Shown here: one piece after another, positions 1 through 10,763 of the stretch
Numbering within the stretch: position 1 is the stretch's first letter
Layout: every line of letters starts with the position of its first letter
Origin: Pratylenchus scribneri
Taxonomy: Eukaryota > Nematoda > Chromadorea > Rhabditida > Pratylenchidae
Assembly: GCA_030063045.1 (NCBI GenBank)
Contig: JAQSEB010000079.1
Location: 496,001-560,000 of the forward strand
Direction of reading: 5' to 3'
DNA: 64,000 bases
Notes under the pieces: generated by a model
What the model was told of the DNA's origin: nothing
Database searches by the model: none
Seen by the model: only the letters and a program-made list of their open reading frames with translations
Made by a program: the position numbers and the translations under genes

Positions 1-3000
1 TTTTATTTTAATATTTTGTTGAAAAATATGAAGATGTATGCAAATTAAAATTAATTTTTTTAATTGCCAAAATTCAATCATTTTAGTTAAATCTAATTAA
101 AAACCGCCCTAGGGAATTATTTGAAAAGAATATCCAGGAAGAAATGAAGCATTTTTATTTTAATATTTTGTTGAAAAATATGAAGATGTATGCAAATTAG
201 AATTGAATTTTCTAAGCCCTAAATATATTGCAAAAATACAATCCTTTCAATGGAATTTAATGAAAAACCGCCCTGGGGAATAATTAGAAAGAAATATTTA
301 TTATGAATTTAAGCATTTTTATTGTCATAGCTATGAGAAAAATATAAAGTTGTATGCAAATTAGAATTGAATTTTTTAAACCCTAAATATAATGCAAAAA
401 TCCAATCCTTTCAATGGAATTTAATGAAAAACCGCCCTGGGGAATAATTAGAAAGAAATATTTATTATGAATTTAAGCATTTTTATTGTCATAGCTCTGT
501 GAAAAATATAAAGTTGTATGCAAATTAGAATTAATTTTTTTAATTGCCAAAATTCAATCATTTTTGTTCAATCTAATTAAAAACCGCCCTAGGGAATTAT
601 TTGAAAAGAATATCCAGGAAGAAATGAAGCATTTTTATTTTAATATTTTGTTGAAAAATATGAAGATGTATGCAAATTAGAATTGAATTTTCTAAGCCCT
701 AAATATATTGCAAAAATACAATCCTTTCAATGGAATTTAATGAAAAACCGCCCTGGGGAATAATTAGAAAGAAATATTTATTATGAATTTAAGCATTTTT
801 ATTGTCATAGCTATGAGAAAAATATAAAGTTGTATGCAAATTAGAATTGAATTTTTTAAACCCTAAATATAATGCAAAAATCCAATCCTTTCAATGGAAT
901 TTAATGAAAAACCGCCCTGGGGAATAATTAGAAAGAAATATTTATTATGAATTTAAGCATTTTTATTGTCATAGCTATGAGAAAAATATAAAGTTGTATG
1001 CAAATTAGAATTGAATTTTTTAAACCCTAAATATAATGCAAAAATCCAATCCTTTCAATGGAATTTAATGAAAAACCGCCCTGGGGAATAATTAGAAAGA
1101 AATATTTATTATGAATTTAAGCATTTTTATTGTCATAGCTCTGTGAAAAATATAAAGTTGTATGCAAATTAGAATTAATTTTTTTAATTGCCAAAATTCA
1201 ATCATTTTTGTTCAATCTAATTAAAAACCGCCCTAGGGAATTATTTGAAAAGAATATTCAAGATAAAATGAAGCATTTTTATTTAAATATTTTGTAGAAA
1301 AATATGAAGATGTATGCAAATTAGAGTTAATTTTTTTAATTGCAAAAATTCAATCATTTTTGTTCAATCTAATTAAAAACCGCCCTAGGGAATTATTTGA
1401 AAGGAATATCCAGGAAGAAATGAAGCATTTTTATTTAAATATTTTGTAGAAAAATATGAAGATGTATGCAAATTAGAAAGAAAAATATGAAGATGTATGC
1501 AAAATAGAGTTAATTTTTTTAATTGCAAAAATTCAATTATTTTTGTTCAATCTAATTAAAAACCGCCCTAGGGAATTATTTGAAAGGAATATCCAGGAAG
1601 AAATGAAGCATTTTTATTTAAATATTTTGTAGAAAAATATGAAGATGTATGCAAATTAGAGTTAATTTTTTTAATTGCAAAAATTCAATCATTTTTGTTC
1701 AATCTAATTAAAAACCGCCCTAGGGAATTATTTGAAATGAATATCCAGGAAGAAATGAAGCATTTTTATTTAAATATTTTGTAGAAAAATATGAAGATGT
1801 ATGCAAATTAGAAAGAAAAATATGAAGATGTATGCAAATTTTAATTATTTTTTTTAATTGCAAAAATTCAATCATTTTTGTTCAATCTAATTAAAAACCG
1901 CCCTAGGGAATTATTTGAAATGAATATCCAGGAAGAAATGAAGAATTTTTATTTTAATATTTTGTAGAAAAATATGAAGATGTATGCAAATTAGAAAGAA
2001 AAATATGAAGATGTATGCAAATTTTAATTATTTTTTTTTAATTGCAAAAATTCAATCATTTTTGTTTAATCTAACTAAAAACCGCCCTAGGGAATTATTT
2101 GAAAGGAATATCCAGGAAGAAATGAAGCATTTTTATTTAAATATTTTGTAGAAAAATATGAAGATGTATGCAAATTTTGATTAATTTTTTTAATTGCAAA
2201 AATTCAATCATTTTTGTTCAATCTAATTAAAAACCGCCCTAGGGAATTATTTGAAAGGAATATTCAAGATGAAATGAAGAATTTTTATTTAAATATTTTG
2301 TAGAAAAATATGAAGATGTATGCAAATTAGAAAGAAAAATATGAAGATGTATGCAAAATAGAGTTAATTTTTTTAATTGCAAAAATTCAATTATTTTTGT
2401 TCAATCTAATTAAAAACCGCCCTAGGGAATTATTTGAAAGGAATATCCAGGAAGAAATGAAGCATTTTTATTTAAATATTTTGTAGAAAAATATGAAGAT
2501 GTATGCAAATTAGAGTTAATTTTTTTAATTGCAAAAATTCAATCATTTTTGTTCAATCTAATTAAAAACCGCCCTAGGGAATTATTTGAAATGAATATCC
2601 AGGAAGAAATGAAGCATTTTTATTTAAATATTTTGTAGAAAAATATGAAGATGTATGCAAATTAGAAAGAAAAATATGAAGATGTATGCAAATTTTAATT
2701 ATTTTTTTTAATTGCAAAAATTCAATCATTTTTGTTCAATCTAATTAAAAACCGCCCTAGGGAATTATTTGAAATGAATATCCAGGAAGAAATGAAGAAT
2801 TTTTATTTTAATATTTTGTAGAAAAATATGAAGATGTATGCAAATTAGAAAGAAAAATATGAAGATGTATGCAAATTTTAATTATTTTTTTTTAATTGCA
2901 AAAATTCAATCATTTTTGTTTAATCTAACTAAAAACCGCCCTAGGGAATTATTTGAAAAGAATATTCAAGATGAAATGAAGCATTTTTATTTTAATATTT

Positions 3001-6000
3001 TGTAGAAAAATATGAAGATGTATGCAAATTAGAGTTAATTTTTTTAATTGCAAAAATTCAATCATTTTTGTTCAATCTAATTAAAAACCGCCCTAGGGAA
3101 TTATTTGAAAAGAATATTCAAGATAAAATGAAGCATTTTTATTTTAATATTTTGTAGAAAAATATGAAGATGTATGCAAATTTTGATTAATTTTTTTAAT
3201 TGGAAAAATGCAATCATTTTAGTTAAATCTAATTAAAAACCGCCTTAGGGAATTATTTGAAAGGAATATCCAGGAAGAAATGAAGCATTTTTATTTTAAT
3301 ATTTTGTAGAAAAATATGAAGATGTATGCAAATTTTGATTAATTTTTTTAATTGGAAAAATGCAATCATTTTAGTTAAATCTAATTAAAAACCGCCTTAG
3401 GGAATTATTTGAAAAGAATATCCAGGAAGAAATGAAGCATTTTTATTTAAATATTTTGTAGAAAAATATGAAGATGTATGCAAATTAGAGTTAATTTTTT
3501 TAATTGGAAAAATGCAATCATTTTAGTTAAATCTAATTAAAAACCGCCTTAGGGAATTATTTGAAAAGAATATCCAGGAAGAAATGAAGCATTTTTATTT
3601 AAATATTTTGTAGAAAAATATGAAGATGTATGCAAATTAGAGTTAATTTTTTTAATTGCAAAAATTCAATCATTTTTGTTCAATCTAATTAAAAACCGCC
3701 CTAGGGAATTATTTGAAAGGAATATCCAGGAAGAAATGAAGCATTTTTATTTAAATATTTTGTAAAAAAATATGAAGATGTATGCAAATTTTGATTAATT
3801 TTTTTAATTGCAAAAATTCAATCATTTTTGTTAAATCTAATTAAAAACCGCCCTAGGGAATTATTTGAAAGGAATATCCAGGAAGAAATGAAGCATTTTT
3901 ATTTAAATATTTTGTAAAAAAATATGAAGATGTATGCAAATTTTGATTAATTTTTTTAATTGCAAAAATTCAATCATTTTTGTTAAATCTAATTAAAAAC
4001 CGCCCTAGGGAATTATTTGAAATGAATATCCAGGAAGAAATGAAGCATTTTTATTTAAATATTTTGTAGAAAAATATGAAGATGTATGCAAATTAGAATT
4101 AATTTTTTTAATTGCAAAAATTCAATCATTTTTGTTCAATCTAATTAAAAACCGCCCTAGGGAATTATTTGAAATGAATATCCAGGAAGAAATGAAGAAT
4201 TTTTATTTTAATATTTTGTAGAAAAATATGAAGATGTATGCAAATTAGAAAGAAAAATATGAAGATGTATGCAAATTTTAATTATTTTTTTTTAATTGCA
4301 AAAATTCAATCATTTTTGTTTAATCTAACTAAAAACCGCCCTAGGGAATTATTTGAAAGGAATATCCAGGAAGAAATGAAGCATTTTTATTTAAATATTT
4401 TGTAGAAAAATATGAAGATGTATGCAAATTTTGATTAATTTTTTTAATTGCAAAAATTCAATCATTTTTGTTCAATCTAATTAAAAACCGCCCTAGGGAA
4501 TTATTTGAAAGGAATATTCAAGATGAAATGAAGAATTTTTATTTAAATATTTTGTAGAAAAATATGAAGATGTATGCAAATTAGAAAGAAAAATATGAAG
4601 ATGTATGCAAAATAGAGTTAATTTTTTTAATTGCAAAAATTCAATTATTTTTGTTCAATCTAATTAAAAACCGCCCTAGGGAATTATTTGAAAGGAATAT
4701 CCAGGAAGAAATGAAGCATTTTTATTTAAATATTTTGTAGAAAAATATGAAGATGTATGCAAATTAGAGTTAATTTTTTAAATTGCAAAAATTCAATCAT
4801 TTTTGTTCAATCTAATTAAAAACCGCCCTAGGGAATTATTTGAAATGAATATCCAGGAAGAAATGAAGCATTTTTATTTAAATATTTTGTAGAAAAATAT
4901 GAAGATGTATGCAAATTAGAAAGAAAAATATGAAGATGTATGCAAATTTTAATTATTTTTTTTAATTGCAAAAATTCAATCATTTTTGTTCAATCTAATT
5001 AAAAACCGCCCTAGGGAATTATTTGAAATGAATATCCAGGAAGAAATGAAGAATTTTTATTTTAATATTTTGTAGAAAAATATGAAGATGTATGCAAATT
5101 AGAAAGAAAAATATGAAGATGTATGCAAATTTTAATTATTTTTTTTTAATTGCAAAAATTCAATCATTTTTGTTTAATCTAACTAAAAACCGCCCTAGGG
5201 AATTATTTGAAAAGAATATTCAAGATGAAATGAAGCATTTTTATTTTAATATTTTGTAGAAAAATATGAAGATGTATGCAAATTAGAGTTAATTTTTTTA
5301 ATTGCAAAAATTCAATCATTTTTGTTCAATCTAATTAAAAACCGCCCTAGGGAATTATTTGAAAAGAATATTCAAGATAAAATGAAGCATTTTTATTTTA
5401 ATATTTTGTAGAAAAATATGAAGATGTATGCAAATTTTGATTAATTTTTTTAATTGGAAAAATGCAATCATTTTAGTTAAATCTAATTAAAAACCGCCTT
5501 AGGGAATTATTTGAAAGGAATATCCAGGAAGAAATGAAGCATTTTTATTTTAATATTTTGTAGAAAAATATGAAGATGTATGCAAATTTTGATTAATTTT
5601 TTTAATTGGAAAAATGCAATCATTTTAGTTAAATCTAATTAAAAACCGCCTTAGGGAATTATTTGAAAAGAATATCCAGGAAGAAATGAAGCATTTTTAT
5701 TTAAATATTTTGTAGAAAAATATGAAGATGTATGCAAATTAGAGTTAATTTTTTTAATTGCAAAAATTCAATCATTTTTGTTCAATCTAATTAAAAACCG
5801 CCCTAGGGAATTATTTGAAAGGAATATCCAGGAAGAAATGAAGCATTTTTATTTAAATATTTTGTAAAAAAATATGAAGATGTATGCAAATTTTGATTAA
5901 TTTTTTTAATTGCAAAAATTCAATCATTTTTGTTAAATCTAATTAAAAACCGCCCTAGGGAATTATTTGAAATGAATATCCAGGAAGAAATGAAGCATTT

Positions 6001-6350
6001 TTATTTAAATATTTTGTAGAAAAATATGAAGATGTATGCAAATTAGAATTAATTTTTTTAATTGCAAAAATTCAATCATTTTTGTTTAATCTAATTAAAA
6101 ACCGCCCTAGGAAATTATTTGAAAGGAATATCCAAGAAGAAATGAAGCATTTTTATTTAAATATTTTGTAGAAAAATATGAAGATGTATGCAAAGAATTG
6201 AATTTTCTAAGCCCTAAATATAATGCAAAAATACAATCCTTTCAATGGAATTTAATGAAAAACAGACCTGGGAAATAATTAGAAAGAAATATTTATTATG
6301 AATTTAAGCATTTTTATTGTCATAGCTATGAGAAAAATATAAAGTTTTAT
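1..6350. repeat. Tandem satellite array, AT-rich, with higher-order structure
   Basis: About 40 head-to-tail units. Two unit types alternate: about 152 bp (with CCCTAGGG) and about 164 bp (with CCCTGGGG and CCTTTCAATGGAATTTAATG). All carry the near-invariant GC-richer block ACCGCCCTAGGGAATTATT or its CCCTGGGG / CCTTAGGG variants, and a TGTATGCAAATT block. A short duplicated segment around GAAAAATATGAAGATGTATG makes longer units. Higher-order periods are visible: 480 bp at 99/579, 854 bp near 1501/2355, and 2254 bp (2253/4507, 2355/4609 and 3202/5456 match). Units decay after about 6190, where the 164-bp type reappears. No coding potential. It could be centromeric or heterochromatic satellite; that is inference. 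Confidence 0.95.
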
Positions 6351-6989
6351 GCAAAATTAAAATTTCTATTACAATCAATTTTGAACCAAATTCTAAACAC
6401 CTTGATTGATTTGAATCCATTTTTAATGCATTTTTTCTATTTCTTTCACAAAACCTGAGTTAAAATAAATAATAGAATTCATAAATAAATTAAATTAAAT
6501 ATTTGTTATTTTAAAAAGTCGATCATCGGACAATTAATAAAATAGAAGTTCTAATTATTGTATGAGTTGAAGAACAAAAAATTTTCAAGATCTATTATTT
6601 CTGTTTTGAAGAAATGATCTATATGTACAAAAAATTCAGTCGAATTTATCAAGATATCACTTTTATAAATATTCTTACAAATTAAAAAAAATTGACGCAT
6701 TCATCCTTTGTCAATTTCCAAATTATTGTACAAATCAAATAATTGCCCAAGGCAATTTTCCCAGGCATTTCTAACTCAAATTTTATCTATCTTTCGGATT
6801 TTTTTTTGTCTCATTTGAATCCGTCAATTACTTTATCAATCATAATAGTCATTTCATTTGCCCAAGCTATGTAAAATATTCAAATGTTAGCTCGAGGCAA
6901 CTAATTAAAACCAATGACCTATAACTATAAAAATTGCTTTGGTAGGTAATCAACTCAAAATATTCGAATGAACATTTATATAAAAGGAC
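6351..6989 (+). promoter_or_regulatory. Upstream region of the first SPRY gene, left part
   Basis: No gene seen. It contains GCCCAAGGCAATTTT at 6744 and ATATTCAAATGTTAGCTCGAGGC ending at 6898, followed by CCAATGACCTATAA and a CAACTCAAAATATTCG block. The same ordered blocks precede the SPRY genes at 15304 and 18299. The matching continuation lies at 7373-7462 and 10376-10763, so this promoter is now broken into three pieces by a MITE and a hAT element. Confidence 0.6.
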
Positions 6990-7364
6990 GGTTGGCCGAC
7001 ACTTGCGGACCCGACACATGCGGACCAAACGGTCTGGCGCCGATGGTGGTAAAGCTATTGTGGAATTGTTTATGCCATATTATTAGGCATAAAATTAGCT
7101 ACAAAATGACCTCAAAAGCTTTGGCCAATGTTGAATATTCACCGAGTTATGGCCAAAAAAACAGACAAAAACACAATTTTAATTAAATCAAAGGTTTTTT
7201 GGGCATAACTCGGTGAATATTCAACATTGGCCAAAGCTTTTGAGGTCATTTTGTAACTAATTTTATGCCTTATAATATGGCATAAACAATTACACAATAG
7301 CTTTACACCATCAGCGCCAGACCGTTTGGTCCGCAAGTGTCGGGTCCGCAAGTTTCGCACTACG
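6990..7364. mobile_element. Palindromic MITE with 8-bp target duplication (hAT-like)
   Basis: A 375-bp inverted repeat: the left arm (CGACACTTGCGGACCCGACAC, GGACCAAACGGTCTGGCGC, then CTCAAAAGCTTTGGCCAATG) recurs as its reverse complement in the right half around a short A/T loop. It is flanked by the direct repeat AAAAGGAC at 6982-6989 and 7365-7372. It encodes no transposase; short reading frames inside are by-products of the palindrome. A diverged relative lies at 59942-60297. Confidence 0.85.
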
Positions 7365-7462
7365 AAAAGGACACGTTCTCATTTACTATAAATAATTTGG
7401 CATAAATTTATTTAAAAATAAAATTACGGAAAAAGGTCCCTTTATTAATTATGAATGTGCAT

Positions 7463-10375
7463 TAGGGTTAATTCCCCGCGGGCGGGGAATGAAAAAGCGG
7501 GGAACGGGGAGAGCGGGGAATCAGGGTGCGGGGAGCGGGGCGGGGAGGCTCCTCTCAGCGGGGCGCCCCCGCCCCGCTGTCCTTAAGGCATTTTTTTGTA
7601 ATTCGTTTAATAAAATTTTAAAATCGCCAAAATAAAATATCATAATAAAAATAAATAAATCAGTTTATTCTTTTATTCTTCATCTTCGAATTCTTCTTCA
7701 CTCAAATCCGATTCTTCTGGTTCAGTGGAAGGACCCAGCTTCAATTTCTTTTTCAAGTGTGCTTTTATGATCAGAATTCTTTCGGCCATTTTTCCAGAAA
7801 GACTAAATAAAATTAAATTTTTAAAAATTATAAAATAATTTTACCGATTTCTCAGAGTATTTGCATAAAGTAGGCCAGTTTTAGAGAAGAGCCTCTCTGA
7901 CGCAATCGAGGTTGCAGGAACTGACAAAAATATTTGGGCCAGCTCTCCAAGTTCAGGGAATTTGGGCGCATTTAGTCGCCACCAATCAAATATATTGTCA
8001 TTCTTAGGTGGTCGTTTGATAGATGCATAAATGGCAAGTTGAGACTTGATTTTGGCATCCAATTCTGCATCAAGCTCGCCGGATATTGCTGTTGGATTAG
8101 AAATTGGCGATTTTGGATCAGCATAGATGTCATCTAAAAAATCGATTTATTTTTAAATTGAAAATTTTAAACAATGCTGTAGGCTTTCATCGCTTGAAAT
8201 GAAGTTTTCGAAATTCATTTCGACATTGAATTCTGAATTTTCTGGGATTTCTTCATTCAATTCAATTGTTGATTCATCAACATTTTTGAGAGCTAAAAAT
8301 CTTATAAATTTTTAAATAATTGTTGAAATTAACCTATTTTCTTTGCAAATTCTATCAATTCTTTTTCAATTATCTCCCAGTTTCTTTTGAACCAAATTGT
8401 TTCATCATAAGCCCATCGGGGATCAAGTAATGTCGCCATGTGTAAAATTTCATTGTTGGCCAAACTTGACACACGATCATTGATTGATTTGGTCAAAGAT
8501 TCAGCAATGAATTGAACAGATGGATCTGGTCTCAATGCGACCAGAAAATCTCTGATTTTTTTCAATGTTGGAATTATTGTAGAAGCAGTGGAAATTTCAT
8601 TTGAAAACTAAAATATATTTATTAAAGCATTGTAAAAATTATTTTACCTTTTTGGTTTCATCATCGAATATTTGCAAAATGGAGCAAATATGCGCCATGA
8701 AGGTAAAATCAGCCCCAGAAATTTTTGGCAAATCCGCGGACAGTTGCTCAATTTTTTGCTTTTTGGCTCGTGGTGGCCACTCTTCTTGTTGCCGATCAAA
8801 TTCAAGTGCCAATATAACTTTCCTTTGCTTCCAAAAAGTGTTCATCATGGCAAAAGTCGAGTTCCATCGCGTAGGAACTGACTGTTTTTGAAAATATTTT
8901 AAACAATTTTTTTATAATTCCTTACCAATATAAGTTTTGTAACTTTGAACCCGAGCTTTTCTTGTTTTTGTGAAAAGATTGCTTTGCCATTTTTGGTCCG
9001 GCACTCCTTGACCCAATGTCGGATTTTTTTTTATTAATTCATCCAGTCTTGGATCCTTCAATAAATCGCAAATTACCAGGTGAAGAAAATGATTGACACA
9101 TTGAAAACTTTAAAATATAAATTCATTCTTTTATTAAAAAAAACCTTTCAATCTCCAACAACTTGGCGCTTTTGGCTATATTGGCGGCATTGTCGCGAAC
9201 AAGGCAGATTAAATTCTCAATTTTAAATGAATTGTCTACTAAATTTTCTTCAATTTTGTTCGCAATATTTTCGGCCGTATGCTTGCATTCTAATGGAGAA
9301 GCCGCCAAAACAAAGTCAAAACGTTTGTATTTTTTATTGCAACAATGAATTGTTACACTAAAATTTTAAAATATTAATTTAAATTTATTTTTAAAAACCT
9401 TTGAAAGGAAGGAGTCGTTGATGGGTCGCTCCAACCATCGCTAGTAATTGCATAATGGCATTCGCCAATTTGTGCTTTGATATTTTCTTGTATTTTCTTG
9501 GCCATTTTCGGCACAACAATTTTGGCAAAATAATCACCATTATGAGACTGCATACAAAATTATAATGATATAAAAATTTAATCAAAACCTTTAAATTTGG
9601 ATTAGCCTTGCTAAAAAGCCTTTTCACGTCTTCATTGTTGAAAAAGGAGAAAGCACAATTTTGTTTTATCATTATCCGACAGAGCGATTCTTCTTCTTTC
9701 ATTTGCTCTTCTTTTTTCTTGATAATAAATGGATCCAAACACTAAATAAATCAAATAGAATTTCTTTAATTTTGTATCTATTTTACTTCATTTTTTGGTT
9801 TTCCTTTTTCATCTTGTTTCAGCAATTTGTATTGTTCTTCATGTTTATATTCCAAATGACTCCACATTGTTTTCGTGGTTTTGTCTTTTCTCTTCAATCT
9901 CTGTGTGCATATTTGGCAGATAACATCGTGAGAATTTTCTATTTCTTCAAAATAAGTCCACACTTTACTTTTAGACATTATTCTTCTTCTGGAAAATTAT
10001 CTTTTTAATTTCTTCTAATTCTAAATGAACATATTGGGTAATGATTTGAATAAAATTAAAATTTAAGAATTAATATAAAATGAGAAAAAAAATTTGGAGA
10101 TTGGAAATTGATGATTTAGATAAATTATGTGCAAAAAAAGAAATAATAACAAAATGCCACACAAATTCCGAAATGTATATCAGAATTCCTCATAAAAAAT
10201 AAAATTTTTGTTCCCTAAATGTTGCCTTTTAAAAAGGTTGCGGGGCGGGGAGTCGAAGTGCGGGGAACGGGGAATGCGGGGAATCAAGGTGCGGGGAGCA
10301 GGGCGGGGAATTTGCCCAAAATTCATGGATTCCCCGCCCCGCGTCCCCGCCCCGCGGAACGGGGAATTAACCCTA
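7463..10375. mobile_element. Complete hAT-family DNA transposon, copy 1
   Basis: A 2913-bp element starting TAGGGTTAATTCCCCGC and ending in its inverted complement. It is flanked by the 8-bp target duplication ATGTGCAT at 7455-7462 and 10376-10383. Subterminal regions are extremely G-rich on one strand (GCGGGGAACGGGGA-type repeats), in sharp contrast with the AT-rich host DNA. It carries an intact-looking transposase gene on the minus strand. It matches copy 2 at 41794-44705 except for one base in a T run near 9038 and one substitution at 9517 (Lys versus Glu codon). It sits inside the upstream region of the SPRY gene at 10764. Confidence 0.97.
7673..9978 (-). CDS. hAT transposase (BED zinc finger, hAT dimerisation domain), copy 1
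   Basis: Cut-and-paste transposase of about 650-700 residues in roughly ten exons on the minus strand. The first exon (9978-9787) opens MSKSKVWTYFEE and contains a BED finger: C-Q-I-C followed by H-L-E-Y-K-H. Further exons hold AITSDGWSDPSTTP and LVRDNAANIAKSAK (RNase H-like core with the DGW and DNAAN blocks), LLDPRWAYDE, and the C-terminal dimerisation motif ATSIASERLFSKTG near 7880-7920. The last exon (about 7805 to 7673) ends in an acidic E/D tail. No stop or frameshift was seen, so it may be active. The phase of every internal junction was not proven. Confidence 0.88.
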
Positions 10376-10383
10376 ATGTGCAT

Positions 10384-10763
10384 TTTATTTTTATTTTTTA
10401 TTTATCAAATCGGCGAATGTAAAGAATAATTCATTTTTTATCTATAAAAAGCTTATAATTTACTTATTCGAAAACCATTGAGAAGAACTCCAAGTTATTA
10501 AAATTTACAAAAAATTGAAAGCAATTTTTTTGGATTTCGCATGGTATATCGCCTTCCCAAATTGATTTTTGCCTTGTTGACTGAGCTATGACCAAAAAAA
10601 CAGCTTTTATTAGGCATTAAATTGGCAGATCGGGATAGAGAAGATCTATTTTATTATCAAATTTTATTCTTATTCATGTTTATTTTAGTAATAAAAAATA
10701 TTACAGATATTTAAATTTCAAAAATTTACTAATTAATTAATATTTGCTAAAATTCTCACCAAA
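10384..10763 (+). promoter_or_regulatory. Proximal upstream region of SPRY gene 1
   Basis: Sequence to the right of the hAT insertion. The block TTATTTATCAAATCGGCGAATG corresponds to TTATTAGTAAATCGGGTAAGAG at about 14705 upstream of the next SPRY gene, showing that the transposon split a conserved upstream region. No other gene seen. Confidence 0.5.

Noticed and set aside
1..6350. Possible CRISPR-like array because of regular repeats
   Set aside because: Units are contiguous tandem repeats without unique spacers, in an intron-rich eukaryotic context.
8601..8891. Plus-strand frame of 96 codons inside the hAT element (repeated at 42932)
   Set aside because: Shadow of the minus-strand transposase exon containing WPPRAKKQKIEQLSADLP.
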